Translations under genes and position numbers: made by a program
From: Solirubrobacterales bacterium
GTDB lineage: Bacteria > Actinomycetota > Thermoleophilia > Solirubrobacterales > 70-9
Length of the DNA stretch: 49,233 nt
Direction: 5' to 3'
Assembly: GCA_009691195.1 (NCBI GenBank)
Contig: SHVA01000017.1
Location: 1 to 49,233 of the forward strand
The notes under the pieces: model-generated
Databases searched by the model: none
The model's input: only the letters and a program-made list of their open reading frames with translations
What the model was told of the DNA's origin: nothing
Part shown: positions 18,051 to 27,104 of the stretch, piece after piece
Position numbering within the stretch: position 1 is the first letter of the stretch
How the letters are laid out: every line of letters starts with the position of its first letter

Positions 18051-18467
18051 GTGCGGGCCCTCGTCCAACGGGTCAGCCGGGCCTCGGTCTCGGTCGAGGG
18101 GGAGCTGGTGGCCCAGATCGGCCCGGGGATGCTGGTCCTGCTCGGGGTCGGCGCCGGTGATGGTGAGGCCGATGCCGATGCGCTCGCCGAGAAGCTATCG
18201 AAGCTGAGGATCTTCGAGGACTCCGAGGGCCGGATGAACGAGCCGCTCGGCGATCGTGAGGTCCTCTGCGTCAGCCAGTTCACCCTCTACGCCGACACGC
18301 GCAAGGGCAATAGGCCCGGCTTCAGTGCCGCGGCGCCGCCGGAGATCGCCGAGCCGCTGTACGAGCGCCTCTGCGCCGGGCTCGGAGCGAAGAGGGGCCG
18401 CTTCGGCGCGCAAATGGCCGTGGAGCTGGTCAACGATGGGCCCGTGACGCTGCTGATCGAGGTCTAG
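18051..18467 (+). CDS. dtd: D-aminoacyl-tRNA deacylase
   Basis: Dtd removes D-amino acids (and glycine from tRNA-Ala) mischarged on tRNA, keeping translation homochiral. The 138-residue length is typical. The N-terminal [15 protein letters not shown] is diagnostic, with [11 protein letters not shown] and the cross-subunit Gly-Pro motif [10 protein letters not shown] at the C-terminus. SQFTLYAD supplies the conserved SQxTL active-site stretch. The gene begins with GTG 8 bp after the TPR gene and probably belongs to the same transcript. It is the last gene before the promoter of the rimP-nusA cluster. Confidence 0.95.
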   Translation: MRALVQRVSRASVSVEGELVAQIGPGMLVLLGVGAGDGEADADALAEKLSKLRIFEDSEGRMNEPLGDREVLCVSQFTLYADTRKGNRPGFSAAAPPEIAEPLYERLCAGLGAKRGRFGAQMAVELVNDGPVTLLIEV

Positions 18468-18487
18468 ATGCGCCCAGGAACCGGGGC

Positions 18488-18493
18488 TATACT
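18488..18493 (+). promoter_or_regulatory. -10 element TATACT of the rimP-nusA-infB transcript
   Basis: TATACT lies just past the dtd stop. Transcription from about 18500 would give a leader near 110 nt that contains the terminator hairpin at 18544-18570. No good -35 is seen. Confidence 0.5.
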
Positions 18494-18543
18494 CGACTTC
18501 GAGATTTCCCGCACCCGAGTTTTGTGAGGTTTCTGTTTCGAGA

Positions 18544-18570
18544 GGTGGGCGCGCGCCCGCCTTTCTTTTT
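18544..18570 (+). terminator. Intrinsic terminator in the rimP-nusA leader
   Basis: GGTGGGC (18544-18550) pairs with GCCCGCC (18555-18561), with one G-U wobble, around a GCGC loop that can close further. TTTCTTTTT follows at once. It is the cleanest intrinsic terminator on the plus strand, and it lies between the TATACT promoter and rimP. It can therefore act as an attenuator as well as ending the dtd transcript. Confidence 0.8.
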
Positions 18571-18608
18571 GGCAAGAACCGGGTCTGCGGAGCGAGAGAG
18601 AGGCACGA

Positions 18609-19058
18609 ATGAGCGACGCGGAACTCCAAGGGCTGCAAGACACAATCGAGTCGAGACTGCGCGATGCGCAGCCTGATGTCGAGCTGCTCGCGCTCGAGCG
18701 TCCCGCGACCGAACGCCTGCGGCTCTTCATCGACCGTCCCGGGGGCGTCGACCTGGCGCTTTGCGAGCAGGTCACCAACGAGCTTCGCGATCTGCTCGGC
18801 GACTACTCGATCGAGGTCTCCTCGCCGGGGCCGGAGCGTCCGCTGAGCAAGCCCGAGCACTTCCAGCGCTTCCTGGGCCGGCGAGCCCGGGTTCGCACCC
18901 GTGAGCAGATCGCCGGGCACAAGAGCTTCACGGGCGAGCTGACTGCTGCCGATGAGGCGAGCGTCAGCATCGACGCCGGAGACGGAGAGGTCACGATCCC
19001 GCTGGAGGCCGTTCATCGCTCGAACCTGGTCGCGGACGAGACGGAGGTGACGGCATGA
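18609..19058 (+). CDS. rimP: Ribosome maturation factor RimP
   Basis: RimP assists late assembly of the 30S subunit. The 149-residue protein has the N-terminal alpha/beta domain (LRLFIDRPGGVDLALCEQVTNELRDLL, seen as FIDRPGGV and CEQVTNELRD), then the linker strand YSIEVSSPGPERPLSKPEHF. That linker contains the family hallmark EVSSPGxxRPL. An SH3-like C-terminal domain follows. It opens the conserved rimP-nusA-infB-rbfA-truB-rpsO-pnp neighbourhood and overlaps nusA by 4 bp (ATGA). Expression probably depends on the leader terminator just upstream. Confidence 0.95.
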   Translation: MSDAELQGLQDTIESRLRDAQPDVELLALERPATERLRLFIDRPGGVDLALCEQVTNELRDLLGDYSIEVSSPGPERPLSKPEHFQRFLGRRARVRTREQIAGHKSFTGELTAADEASVSIDAGDGEVTIPLEAVHRSNLVADETEVTA

Positions 19059-20923
19059 CGCAGGAGATCGTCGACGCGGTGAAGATGCTCGAGCAGGAGA
19101 AGGGCATCGCCGCCGACACGCTGATGGATGCGCTGGCGGACGCCCTGCTCTCCGCCTACAAGAAGACCCCGGGAGCGGCTCGCTACGCGCGGGTCGATCT
19201 CGATCACAACACCGCGGACTTCCGCGTCTTCGAGCTGATGCTCCCGCCTGACCTCGAGAAGCAGCTGCTCGATGAGCAGTTCGAGCGCGACATCGTCGCC
19301 GCCGAGGAGGCAGAGGCCGCCGGGGAGTCGCATCCGCGAGACGCCCGCAGCAGCATCGACCCCGAGACCGGCGAGCGGCGCGAGCCCGAGGAGCCCGAGA
19401 TCGACCTCGACCTGATCGATCCCCACATGAGCCGGATCGAGACCCGCGACGTGACCCCTGACGACTTCGGCCGGATCGCGGCCCAGACCGCCAAGCAGGT
19501 GATCCTTCAGAGGATCCGCGAGGCCGAGCGGCAGATGATGTACGAGGAGTACAAGGACCGCGTCGGCGACCTGATCACGGGGATCATCCAGCAGTCCGAC
19601 AATCGCTACACGCTGGTCCAGCTGCGCGAGCGCGTCGAGGCCCTGCTTCCGCGCTCCGAGCAGGTCTACAACGAGCGCTACGACCACGGGATGCGGATCA
19701 AGGCCGTGGTCACCGACGTCTCCGCCGAGAACAAGGGGCCGAGCATCGTCGTCTCGCGCCGCAACCCCGAGCTGATCAAGAAGCTGTTCGAACTCGAGGT
19801 GCCCGAGATCGCCGACAAGCTGGTCGAGATCACCGACGTCGCCCGCGAGCCGGGCTGGCGCTCGAAGATCGCCGTGATCTCCCACGCCGACGGCGTCGAC
19901 CCGGTCGGCGCCTGCGTCGGGCCGCGGGGCTCGCGCGTGCGGATGGTCGTCTCCGAGTTGCGCGGCGAGAAGATCGACATCATTCCCTACAACGAGGAGC
20001 CGGCCCGCTTCGTCGCCAAGGCGCTCAGCCCCGCGCGCGTCCGCGAGGTCCTCGTGGACGACTCGACCAAGGAGGCGACGGTGATCGTCCCCGACGATCA
20101 GCTCTCGCTGGCGATCGGCCGAGACGGCCAGAACGCCCGCCTCGCGGCTCGCCTCACGGGCTGGAAGGTCGACATCAAGTCGGAGACCGAGTTCAGCCAG
20201 GTCGAGGACGACATCGAGTACGAGGGCGAGGAAGCGCTCGACGGCCGCTGCATGGCCGTGATGACCACCGGCCGCCGCTGTCCCAACGCCGGGCTCGAGG
20301 GCTCCGCCTACTGCGGCCTTCCCCAGCATCAGGCGCTCGCGCGCTTCTCCACCCACCAGGTCGCCGTCCTGAACGCGCTGGGCGACGAGGAGGTCACCAC
20401 CCTGTCCGAGCCCGATGCCGACGCCACGGTGGTGAAGGAGATCGTCGAGAGGGCCGAGGCTTCCTTCAGCGAGGAGGAGGCCGCCGCTGCCGCCGAAGCC
20501 GAGGCCGCCGCTGCCGCCGAAGCCGAGGCCGCCGCTGCCGCAGAGGCCGCCGCCGCCGAAGCAGCCGCCGCAGCCGAGGCCGAGGCCGCCGCCGCGAAGG
20601 AAGGCGCTGAGGAAGACGTCGTCGAGGAAGCGGAGGAGATCACCGAGGAATCGGCTGAGGAAGAGGAAGAGGCCGAGGAGGTCGCCGAGGAGACCGCCGA
20701 AGCCGAGGAGGAGGCTGAGGAGGAGGTCGCCGCGGCCGTCGAGGACGCCGAGGAGACCGACGCTGAGGCAGTCGCCGAGGCTGAGGCCGAGGAGGTTGTC
20801 GCCGAGGAGGTCGAGGAGGAGCTGGAGACCGAGACCGCCGCCGAGGGCGAGGGCGAGGCCGAGGAGATCGAGGAGAAGGATGAGGCCACCGTCAAGGCCG
20901 GCGACGACAAGGGCGAGGAGTAG
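19055..20923 (+). CDS. nusA: Transcription termination/antitermination factor NusA with zinc-knuckle-like and acidic C-terminal extension
   Basis: NusA binds RNA polymerase and nascent RNA, affecting pausing and termination. The 622-residue protein has the N-terminal polymerase-binding domain, with a roughly 30-residue Pro/Glu-rich insert near residues 90-120. It then has an S1 domain (HGMRIKAVVTDVS), KH1 (GACVGPRGSRVRMVVSEL) and KH2 (LSLAIGRDGQNARLAARLT), ending near residue 390. Beyond the normal end is a C-x9-C-x10-C-x4-H cluster (C399, C409, C420, H425) shaped like short CxAxTxxGxxC...YCxxH zinc knuckles. A helical stretch and about 150 residues of almost pure Ala/Glu/Asp follow. The acidic tail recalls the C-terminal acidic domain of E. 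coli NusA only in charge. Confidence 0.95.
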   Translation: MTQEIVDAVKMLEQEKGIAADTLMDALADALLSAYKKTPGAARYARVDLDHNTADFRVFELMLPPDLEKQLLDEQFERDIVAAEEAEAAGESHPRDARSSIDPETGERREPEEPEIDLDLIDPHMSRIETRDVTPDDFGRIAAQTAKQVILQRIREAERQMMYEEYKDRVGDLITGIIQQSDNRYTLVQLRERVEALLPRSEQVYNERYDHGMRIKAVVTDVSAENKGPSIVVSRRNPELIKKLFELEVPEIADKLVEITDVAREPGWRSKIAVISHADGVDPVGACVGPRGSRVRMVVSELRGEKIDIIPYNEEPARFVAKALSPARVREVLVDDSTKEATVIVPDDQLSLAIGRDGQNARLAARLTGWKVDIKSETEFSQVEDDIEYEGEEALDGRCMAVMTTGRRCPNAGLEGSAYCGLPQHQALARFSTHQVAVLNALGDEEVTTLSEPDADATVVKEIVERAEASFSEEEAAAAAEAEAAAAAEAEAAAAAEAAAAEAAAAAEAEAAAAKEGAEEDVVEEAEEITEESAEEEEEAEEVAEETAEAEEEAEEEVAAAVEDAEETDAEAVAEAEAEEVVAEEVEEELETETAAEGEGEAEEIEEKDEATVKAGDDKGEE

Positions 20924-20931
20924 CCGAGCGC

Positions 20932-23289
20932 TTGGCGAGGAAGCGGGTACATGAGATCGCCAAGGCCCAGGGCCTTACCTCCAAGGAGGTCCTTGCGGCG
21001 CTGAACGCCGCGGGGATCGAGGCCAAGGCAGCCGTCTCCAGCGTCGAGGAGTCCGACGCTGTCGCAGCGCTGAAGAAGGCCCCGGCCGGCAATGGCGCCA
21101 AGGCCGCGACCAAGGAAGCTGCGAAGCCGAAGAAGAAGGCTGCGCCCAAGAAGGCTGCGCCCAAGGCGGCTGCGCCCAAGGCGGCTGCGCCCAAGAAGGC
21201 TGCGCCCAAGGCGGCCGCGCCCAAGAAGGCCGCCCCCAAGAAGGCCGCCCCCAAGGCCGACGGCGAGGCGAAGCCCGCCCCGGCCGCAAAGGCCGACGGA
21301 TCCACCGCCGAGAAGCCGATCCGCGCGGTGAAGGGGGACGCCGCCGCTGACGGCGCTGCTCCCGCGGGCGGGAAGAAGCGCCGGGTCGTGATCGACTCAC
21401 AGGCGGCCCGCCGCGACCATCTTGCGAAGAACCAGCCGCCGCCGCGCCCCCCCCGGCGAAGGGGCGGGCGCCGGCGCAGGCCGCTGCTGGAGGAGCCGCC
21501 GGTCAAGGTCGACGAGGGGCCGATCGAGATTCAGGAGCTGACGGTCAACTCTGGAGCCACCGTGCGCGAGGTGGCCGAGACCCTCGCGCTCTCATCGGCC
21601 GAGGTGATCAAGGCGCTGATGCAGGGCGGCGAGATGGCGACCCTCACCCAGACCCTCACCGACGAGTCGATCCAGGCGATCGCGACGAAGTTCGACCGCA
21701 AGGTCGAGATCGTCACCGCCGCCGAGGAGGAGATCGAGGAGCCTGCCGTCGAGGACGACCCCGCCGATCTGGAGCCCCGACCGCCGGTCGTCACCGTGAT
21801 GGGCCACGTCGATCACGGCAAGACCTCGCTTCTGGATGCGATCCGGGAGACCGAGGTGGCCGCCGGAGAGGCCGGCGGGATCACCCAGCACATCGGCGCC
21901 TACCAGGTGCACCACGAGGGCAAGACGATCACCTTCCTCGATACCCCGGGCCACCAGGCCTTCACCGCGATGCGCGCGCGAGGCGCCGGCGTCACCGACG
22001 TCGCGGTAATCGTGGTCGCCGCCGATGACGGGGTGATGCCGCAGACCAAGGAGGCGATCGACCACGCCCGAGCCGCCGACGTCCCAATCTTGATCGCGGT
22101 CAACAAGATCGACAAGGAGGGCGCCGACCCCAACCGCGTTCGCACCGAGCTTGCCACCGAGGGGCTCAACCCCGAGGACTGGGGCGGGGACACGATCTTC
22201 GTGGACGTATCGGCCAAGACGCGGGACGGCCTCGACACCCTGCTCGAGATGATCGTCCTGCTCTCCGAGCTCGAGGAGCTGACCGCCAACCCGAACGCTT
22301 CGGCGTCGGGGACCGTGATCGAGTCCGAGTTGGACCAGGGCCGTGGCCCCGTCGTCGGCATGCTCGTTCAGCGCGGCACCCTGAGGGTGGGCGACGCGGT
22401 CGTCGCCGGCGCCGTCTGGGGCAAGGTCCGAGCGATGATCGCCGACACGGGCTCGCGGCTCGACGCCGCCAAGCCGGGGGTGCCCTCAGAGGTGCTCGGC
22501 TTCAACGGGGTCTGTGAGGCCGGCGAGCACGTCCAGGCCGTTGATGGTGAGCGCCAGGCCCGCCAGCTCGCGGCGGAGCGGGCCAACCGGCTCAAGACCG
22601 AGGCCCTCGCTCGCCGCCAGGCCCGCAAGGTCACGCTGGAGGAGTTCTTCGAGAAGGCCAAGGCCGGCGAGCTGAAGGAGCTCAACATCGTGCTCAAGGC
22701 CGATGTCGCGGGCTCGCTCGAGGCGCTGGAGGACGAGATCGCCAAGGTGCCCCAGGAGCAGGTCGCGGTCAATGTGATCCACGCCCAGACCGGCGGCATC
22801 AACGAGTCCGACGTGATGCTCGCATCGGCCTCGAACGCGGTCATCATCGGCTTCAACGTCCGCCCGCTCGCCGACGCGCGCCGTGCCGCGGCCAGCGAGG
22901 GAATCGACATCCGCACCTACACGGTGATCTACAAGGTCACCGACGAGCTCCGTGCCGCGATGGAGGGCATGCTCGAGCCCGAGGAGGTCGAGGAGACGGT
23001 CGGCCAGGCGGAGATCAAGCAGACCTTCAAGGCCTCCAAGGTCGGCACCATCGCCGGCTGCGTCGTCACCGACGGCAAGGCGATCCGGAGCGCCGGCGTC
23101 CGGCTGGTGCGCGACGGGACGATCGTCTGGACTGGGAAGCTGGGATCGCTGCGGCGCTTCAAGGACGACGTCTCCGAGGTCGAGGAGGGGCTCGAGTGCG
23201 GGATCGTGCTCGACGGCTTCGCCGACGTCAAGGAGAGGGACGTGCTCGAGTTCTACGAGACCCGGCAGATCGAGAAGACGCTCGAGTAG
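20932..23289 (+). CDS. infB: Translation initiation factor IF-2
   Basis: IF2 is the GTPase that brings initiator tRNA to the 30S subunit. The 785-residue protein starts with TTG and an IF2N helical domain ([21 protein letters not shown]). A linker of 15-bp repeats encoding [10 protein letters not shown] follows, then an Arg-rich stretch, and a second IF2N ([19 protein letters not shown]). The GTP-binding domain has GHVDHGKT at residues 291-298, DTPGH and NKID. Domains II-IV complete it, including the C-terminal fMet-tRNA-binding barrel. The usual ylxR (and L7Ae-type) gene between nusA and infB is absent; only 8 bp separate them. Confidence 0.97.
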   Translation: MARKRVHEIAKAQGLTSKEVLAALNAAGIEAKAAVSSVEESDAVAALKKAPAGNGAKAATKEAAKPKKKAAPKKAAPKAAAPKAAAPKKAAPKAAAPKKAAPKKAAPKADGEAKPAPAAKADGSTAEKPIRAVKGDAAADGAAPAGGKKRRVVIDSQAARRDHLAKNQPPPRPPRRRGGRRRRPLLEEPPVKVDEGPIEIQELTVNSGATVREVAETLALSSAEVIKALMQGGEMATLTQTLTDESIQAIATKFDRKVEIVTAAEEEIEEPAVEDDPADLEPRPPVVTVMGHVDHGKTSLLDAIRETEVAAGEAGGITQHIGAYQVHHEGKTITFLDTPGHQAFTAMRARGAGVTDVAVIVVAADDGVMPQTKEAIDHARAADVPILIAVNKIDKEGADPNRVRTELATEGLNPEDWGGDTIFVDVSAKTRDGLDTLLEMIVLLSELEELTANPNASASGTVIESELDQGRGPVVGMLVQRGTLRVGDAVVAGAVWGKVRAMIADTGSRLDAAKPGVPSEVLGFNGVCEAGEHVQAVDGERQARQLAAERANRLKTEALARRQARKVTLEEFFEKAKAGELKELNIVLKADVAGSLEALEDEIAKVPQEQVAVNVIHAQTGGINESDVMLASASNAVIIGFNVRPLADARRAAASEGIDIRTYTVIYKVTDELRAAMEGMLEPEEVEETVGQAEIKQTFKASKVGTIAGCVVTDGKAIRSAGVRLVRDGTIVWTGKLGSLRRFKDDVSEVEEGLECGIVLDGFADVKERDVLEFYETRQIEKTLE
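21139..21255 (+). repeat. 15-bp tandem repeats inside infB
   Basis: Nearly eight tandem 15-bp units of the form GCTGCGCCCAAGAAG or GCTGCGCCCAAGGCG, in frame, encode alternating AAPKK and AAPKA in the flexible linker of IF2. The last three units change GCT to GCC. This is a likely site of copy-number variation among strains. Confidence 0.9.
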
Positions 23290-23326
23290 TCCCGGAGGGC
23301 CCCGCGTCCGGCGGCGGCTTGGCTGT

Positions 23327-23332
23327 TATCGT
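23327..23332 (+). promoter_or_regulatory. -10 element TATCGT of rbfA
   Basis: TATCGT is followed by 8 nt and the rbfA ATG, with no Shine-Dalgarno sequence, suggesting an internal leaderless promoter in the cluster. Confidence 0.4.
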
Positions 23333-23340
23333 CGCCCCGG

Positions 23341-23670
23341 ATGCCGACTGGCCGGATGCGGCGCGTGAACGAAGTGATCCGCGAGGTCCTCGGTGACGCG
23401 ATCGCGAAAGAAGTCAAGGACCCGCGGGTTGGATTCGTAACTGTGACCGGAGTAGAGACATCCCCTGACCTGCGCACCGCGCGTGTGTTCGTCAGCGTGC
23501 TCGGTTCCGAGTCCGAGCGCGAGGTCGCTCTCGAGGGGCTGCGATCCTCTCACGGCTTCCTTCAGAGCCGGATCAACGACGAGATGCGGATCAAGCGCAC
23601 CCCGACCCTCAGCTTCCACTACGACGACAGCATCGAGCGCGGCAGCCGGATATCCGAGCTGCTGGACTAA
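23341..23670 (+). CDS. rbfA: 30S ribosome-binding factor RbfA
   Basis: RbfA is a KH-fold protein that binds the 5' helix of 16S rRNA during 30S maturation. The 109-residue protein has MRRVNEVIREVLGDAI, VKDPRVGFVTVTGVETSPDLRTARV (seen as KDPRVGFVTVT and SPDLRTARVFVS), and the C-terminal LHFxxDxSxxxxxxIxxLL pattern as LSFHYDDSIERGSRISELL. Size and motifs are standard. The stop shares one base with the start of the DHH phosphoesterase gene (TAATG). Confidence 0.95.
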   Translation: MPTGRMRRVNEVIREVLGDAIAKEVKDPRVGFVTVTGVETSPDLRTARVFVSVLGSESEREVALEGLRSSHGFLQSRINDEMRIKRTPTLSFHYDDSIERGSRISELLD

Positions 23671-24665
23671 TGGGCTCCGTCGAGATGCTGGATACCGAGC
23701 TCGACCAGGTCACCGAGGAGTTGAAGCGTGCCGACCGCTTCCTGCTGACCACGCACGAGAACCCCGACGGCGACGCGCTCGGCTCGCTGCTCTCAATGCA
23801 CCACATCCTCCGCCTGCTCGGCAAGGACTCGGTGATGTTCCTGGGAGCGAAGGAGTTCCCGCTGCCCGTCGAGTACCGCTTCCTGCCGCTGGAGGAGGTC
23901 TTCCACGAGCCTCCCGCCGACATGAGCGACCGGGTCGTCGTCTTCCTCGACTGCGGCAACGCGGACCGGATGCCCGTGGACTTCCTGTACGAGGGCAAGG
24001 GACCGGTCCTCAACATCGACCACCACCACGACAACACCCGCTTCGGCACGGTCAACCTCGTGGACGTCGAGGCCTCATGCACCGCCGAGATCGTCTACGA
24101 GCTTGCCGGCCGGCTCGGGATCACGCTGACGCCGGAGATCGCGAGCGCGCTCTACGTCGGCCTGGTCACCGACACCGGGCGCTTCATGTACCAGAACACG
24201 ACGGGGCGCTCGCACCGCATGGCCGCCGACCTGATCGAGGCCGGCGTGGACGTCCACGACGTCTTTCGCCGACTGTATGAGCACGTGCCGCTCGAGAAGC
24301 TGAAGTTGATCTCGCGGTCGCTCGAAAGGCTCGAGCAGATCGACGACGGCGCCATCACCATCACCTACATCTCGGCCGCCGACTACGAGGAGACCGGCGC
24401 CACCGACGTCCACACCGAGGGCGTGATCGACTACCTGCGCTCGCTCAACGGCGCGGCGGTGGCCGTCGTGGTCAGGGACCAGCGCACCGGGACGAAGGGC
24501 GCGCGCAAGGTCAGCCTCCGCTCCACCGACGGCAGGGTGGACGTCTCGAGCATCGCCCGCAAGCAGGGCGGGGGAGGCCACCGCAGGGCGGCCGGCTTCT
24601 CGACCGACCTCGGCTACGCCGAGGTGATCGACTTTCTGCGCCCAGAGGTTGCCGCCCAGCTCTGA
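23670..24665 (+). CDS. nrnA: DHH-family phosphoesterase (nanoRNase/pAp phosphatase)
   Basis: NrnA-type enzymes degrade nanoRNAs (2-5 nt) and dephosphorylate 3',5'-pAp. Some relatives cleave cyclic dinucleotide products. The 331-residue protein has metal ligands in THENPDGDALGS (H29, D33, D35), FLDCGNADR, the DHH motif in NIDHHHDNTRFG, and TDTGRFMYQNT. The DHHA1 substrate domain ends in GGGGHRRAAGF. Its place between rbfA and truB is widely conserved in Gram-positive bacteria, where it pairs RNA turnover with ribosome assembly. The reaction is known for the family. Which substrate dominates here is not visible. Confidence 0.93.
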   Translation: MGSVEMLDTELDQVTEELKRADRFLLTTHENPDGDALGSLLSMHHILRLLGKDSVMFLGAKEFPLPVEYRFLPLEEVFHEPPADMSDRVVVFLDCGNADRMPVDFLYEGKGPVLNIDHHHDNTRFGTVNLVDVEASCTAEIVYELAGRLGITLTPEIASALYVGLVTDTGRFMYQNTTGRSHRMAADLIEAGVDVHDVFRRLYEHVPLEKLKLISRSLERLEQIDDGAITITYISAADYEETGATDVHTEGVIDYLRSLNGAAVAVVVRDQRTGTKGARKVSLRSTDGRVDVSSIARKQGGGGHRRAAGFSTDLGYAEVIDFLRPEVAAQL

Positions 24666-25455
24666 GGCCCCCGCGGCCGCCGCCCTGCTGGCGGACAAGC
24701 CGCCCGGGGTGACCTCCCACGATCTGGTCGCCGAGGTGCGCCGCGAGCGCGGCGGCAAGGTTGGCCACGCCGGGACGCTCGACCCGTTCGCAACCGGCCT
24801 CCTGATCGTGTTGCTGGGCCGGGCCACCAGGCTCCAGCGCTACCTGGTCGCGCTGCCGAAGACCTACCTCGCGACGGCGAGGCTGGGCTGGCGCTCGAGC
24901 ACGGGGGACCCCGATGGCGAGCTGACCGAGACCGGCCGCGTGCCCGAAGCGCTGGTGCTCCCCACCGGCGAGGTCTCCCAGCAGCTCCCGATGACCTCCG
25001 CGGTCAAGGTCGGCGGCGAGCGCCTCTACCGCAAGGCCCACCGCGGGGAGGAGGTCGAGACCCCGATCCGGTTGGTCACCGTCCACCGGGCGGAGCTGCT
25101 CGGAAGCGACGCCGAGCACGCGAGCTTCGAGATCGAATGCTCGTCGGGGACCTACGTGCGGACCCTGATCGAGACCCTGGAGGACGCCTACTGCGAAGCG
25201 CTGCGGCGGCTGGCGATCGGGTCCCACCGGGTGGTCGACGGCCGCCGCGAGGAGATCAGTGTCGAGGCGCTGATGGCCTTCCTGCCCGAGCGTCCCCTCG
25301 ATGAGGCCGAGGCCGACCGCGTCGGGCACGGGATCGCGGTGCCGCTGGAAGAGGAGATCGGCGAGCGGCGCGCGCGCCTCACCCACGAAGGCCGCATACT
25401 TGCGATCGGGCGCCCCGAGGGGCGGGAGCTGCGCCCGGAGGTCGTCCTGGTTTGA
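24649..25455 (+). CDS. truB: tRNA pseudouridine(55) synthase TruB
   Basis: TruB makes pseudouridine 55 in the T-loop of tRNAs. The 268-residue protein has LADKPPGVTSHDLV, the catalytic aspartate D45 in GHAGTLDPFATGLL, KTYLATARLGWRS..GDPDGE, and MTSAVKVGGERLYRKAHRGEE. The end of the core is SSGTYVRTLIETLE. The C-terminal PUA-like region is short. The TTG start at 24649 overlaps nrnA by 17 bp and gives an N-terminus only about 15 residues ahead of the first motif; no better start is seen. The stop overlaps the ribF TTG. Confidence 0.95.
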   Translation: MPPSSEAPAAAALLADKPPGVTSHDLVAEVRRERGGKVGHAGTLDPFATGLLIVLLGRATRLQRYLVALPKTYLATARLGWRSSTGDPDGELTETGRVPEALVLPTGEVSQQLPMTSAVKVGGERLYRKAHRGEEVETPIRLVTVHRAELLGSDAEHASFEIECSSGTYVRTLIETLEDAYCEALRRLAIGSHRVVDGRREEISVEALMAFLPERPLDEAEADRVGHGIAVPLEEEIGERRARLTHEGRILAIGRPEGRELRPEVVLV

Positions 25456-26339
25456 AGATCAAGGTCACCCAACTACCCGACGCCGAGCCTCGCGATCGCC
25501 AGGTGGCGATCGGGACGTTCGACGGCGTCCACCTCGGCCACCAGGAGGTGATCGACGGCGCCGACACCGTGTTGACCTTCGACCCGCACCCGCTGAGCGT
25601 CATCCACCCCGAGGCCGAGCCCAAGCTGATCATGCCCTTCAACGTCAAGCGGGACATGATCGAGGGCCTCGGCGTCAAGGAGCTCGTGGTGATCCCCTTC
25701 AACAGGGAGTTCTCGGCGATCGACGCCGAGGGCTTCATCGATCAGGTCCTGGTCGAGCGCCTGGGCGCGAAGCGGGTGTCGGTCGGGGAGAACTTCCGCT
25801 TCGGCGCCAAGGCCAAGGGAGATGCGGAGATGCTCGACGCCCGGCCGGAGTTCGAGACCAGGGTGGTGCCGCTGATCGAGGTGGACGGCGAGACCGTCTC
25901 CTCCTCGCGGATCCGGGGCCTGGTCGCGGCCGGCGAGATCGAGGCGGCAATGCGCTGCCTGGGCGCTCCCTTCATGATCGAGGGAGAGGTGGTCTCGGGC
26001 GATCGCCGCGGCCGCGAGCTCGGCTTTCCCACCGCCAACCTCGTGCCTGACGACGCGCTGATCAGCCCAGGGCACGGCGTCTACGCGGCCTTCGCCAACG
26101 GCCGGCCGGCCGCGGTGAACGTCGGGGTGCGGCCGACCTTCGAGACCGGCCGCGGCCTGCTGGTCGAGTCCTACCTGCTCGACTTCGACGGCGACCTCTA
26201 CGGCCAGAACCTGCGGGTCGCCTTCGTCAAGCGCCTGCGCGGGGAGAAGCGCTTCCCGGGGGCCGACGAGCTGGCCGAGCAGATGCACCGCGACGTCGCC
26301 GGCGCCCGCGAGGCCTGCGCCTCAGTTTCCGCGGCTTAG
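25452..26339 (+). CDS. ribF: Bifunctional riboflavin kinase / FAD synthetase
   Basis: RibF phosphorylates riboflavin to FMN and adenylates it to FAD. The 295-residue protein has the nucleotidyltransferase-type N-terminal domain with [10 protein letters not shown] (residues 21-30), TFDPHP, GENFRFG and SSSRIR. The kinase domain has [15 protein letters not shown] and GVYAAF, with NVGVRPTF at its end. A TTG start overlaps the truB stop by 4 bp. Its position between truB and rpsO is the usual one. No FMN riboswitch is present upstream; expression follows the ribosomal cluster. Confidence 0.95.
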   Translation: MKIKVTQLPDAEPRDRQVAIGTFDGVHLGHQEVIDGADTVLTFDPHPLSVIHPEAEPKLIMPFNVKRDMIEGLGVKELVVIPFNREFSAIDAEGFIDQVLVERLGAKRVSVGENFRFGAKAKGDAEMLDARPEFETRVVPLIEVDGETVSSSRIRGLVAAGEIEAAMRCLGAPFMIEGEVVSGDRRGRELGFPTANLVPDDALISPGHGVYAAFANGRPAAVNVGVRPTFETGRGLLVESYLLDFDGDLYGQNLRVAFVKRLRGEKRFPGADELAEQMHRDVAGAREACASVSAA

Positions 26340-26343
26340 TCCC

Positions 26344-26349
26344 TACAAT
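26344..26349 (+). promoter_or_regulatory. -10 element TACAAT of rpsO
   Basis: TACAAT is followed by 9 nt and the rpsO ATG, with no room for a ribosome binding site. This closely parallels the mihF promoter. A leaderless S15 mRNA would remove the pseudoknot by which S15 autoregulates in E. coli. Confidence 0.55.
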
Positions 26350-26358
26350 GCTCCGCCG

Positions 26359-26628
26359 ATGCCGCTGACCAACGAAAAGAAGGCTGAGCTGATCGGCAAG
26401 CACGGTCGCGCCGACGGCGACACGGGCTCCGCCGAGGTCCAGGTCGCGCTGCTCACCGCGCGCATCAACGAGCTCACCGAGCACCTGCGCACCCACACCA
26501 AGGACCACCACTCGCGCCGCGGCCTCCTCAAGCTCGTCGGCCAGCGCCGGCGGCTGCTTCGCTACCTCGAGAAGTCCGACCTGGAGCGTTATCGCTCGCT
26601 GGTCGCCGAGCTCGGCCTGCGACGGTGA
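26359..26628 (+). CDS. rpsO: 30S ribosomal protein S15
   Basis: S15 is a primary 16S rRNA-binding protein at the platform of the small subunit. The 89-residue protein is standard: [29 protein letters not shown] is the first helices (anchored by [14 protein letters not shown]), then [32 protein letters not shown] (core [12 protein letters not shown]), ending in LGLRR. Its stop overlaps the GTG of a peroxiredoxin gene, so S15 and the peroxidase are co-translated. Confidence 0.97.
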   Translation: MPLTNEKKAELIGKHGRADGDTGSAEVQVALLTARINELTEHLRTHTKDHHSRRGLLKLVGQRRRLLRYLEKSDLERYRSLVAELGLRR

Positions 26629-27077
26629 TCCAGGCGGGCGCCGAGGCGCCCGAGTTCACCCTCTCCGACCAGGACGGTGAAAAGGTCACACTGTCGGAGC
26701 TGCGCGGCGGGAAGGTGCTGCTGGTCTTCTACCCGAAGGACTTCAGCCCGGTCTGCAGCGACCAGCTCTCCGTCTACCAGGAGGTCCTGGGCGAGATCGA
26801 GGCCGCCAACACGACGATGCTCGGGATCAGCATCGACCACACCTGGGCCCACAAGGCCTTCCGCGACAAGCTCGGCCTCGAGATCCGGCTGCTCGCCGAC
26901 TTCAACCCGCGGGGAGAGGTCGCCGACGCCTACGGCGCCTACCTGGCCGACTACGGGACCACCAACCGCTCGCTCGTCCTGATCGACGAGAAGGGGACGG
27001 TGGAGTGGGTCCACGAGCCGCCGAGCCCGGGAGAGATCCCCGGCGCCAACCTGATCTTCGACGCCCTCGCGGGCTAG
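26625..27077 (+). CDS. 1-Cys-type peroxiredoxin (AhpE/BCP-like)
   Basis: This 150-residue thioredoxin-fold peroxidase has the peroxidatic cysteine C44 in [10 protein letters not shown]. It is the only cysteine in the protein, so resolution must use an external thiol such as mycothiol or a partner protein. [27 protein letters not shown] is the typical opening (core LSDQDG and VLLVFYP), and [13 protein letters not shown] and [11 protein letters not shown] follow the AhpE/BCP pattern. The start is GTG in a GTGA overlap with rpsO. A DsbA-like gene follows 27 bp later, making a thiol-redox pair inserted in the otherwise conserved rpsO-pnp linkage. Confidence 0.9.
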   Translation: MIQAGAEAPEFTLSDQDGEKVTLSELRGGKVLLVFYPKDFSPVCSDQLSVYQEVLGEIEAANTTMLGISIDHTWAHKAFRDKLGLEIRLLADFNPRGEVADAYGAYLADYGTTNRSLVLIDEKGTVEWVHEPPSPGEIPGANLIFDALAG

Positions 27078-27104
27078 GCGACCGCCGGTCCATCTGACCC
27101 AGGC

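Noticed and set aside
20460-20920. Dense GCC/GAG repeats considered as a repeat array or CRISPR-like element
   Set aside because: They are in-frame Ala/Glu codons of the NusA tail with no regular repeat-spacer structure.
25452-26358. FMN riboswitch for ribF or S15-binding pseudoknot leader for rpsO
   Set aside because: ribF overlaps truB and rpsO has at most a few nucleotides of leader if its -10 is used, so there is no room for either.
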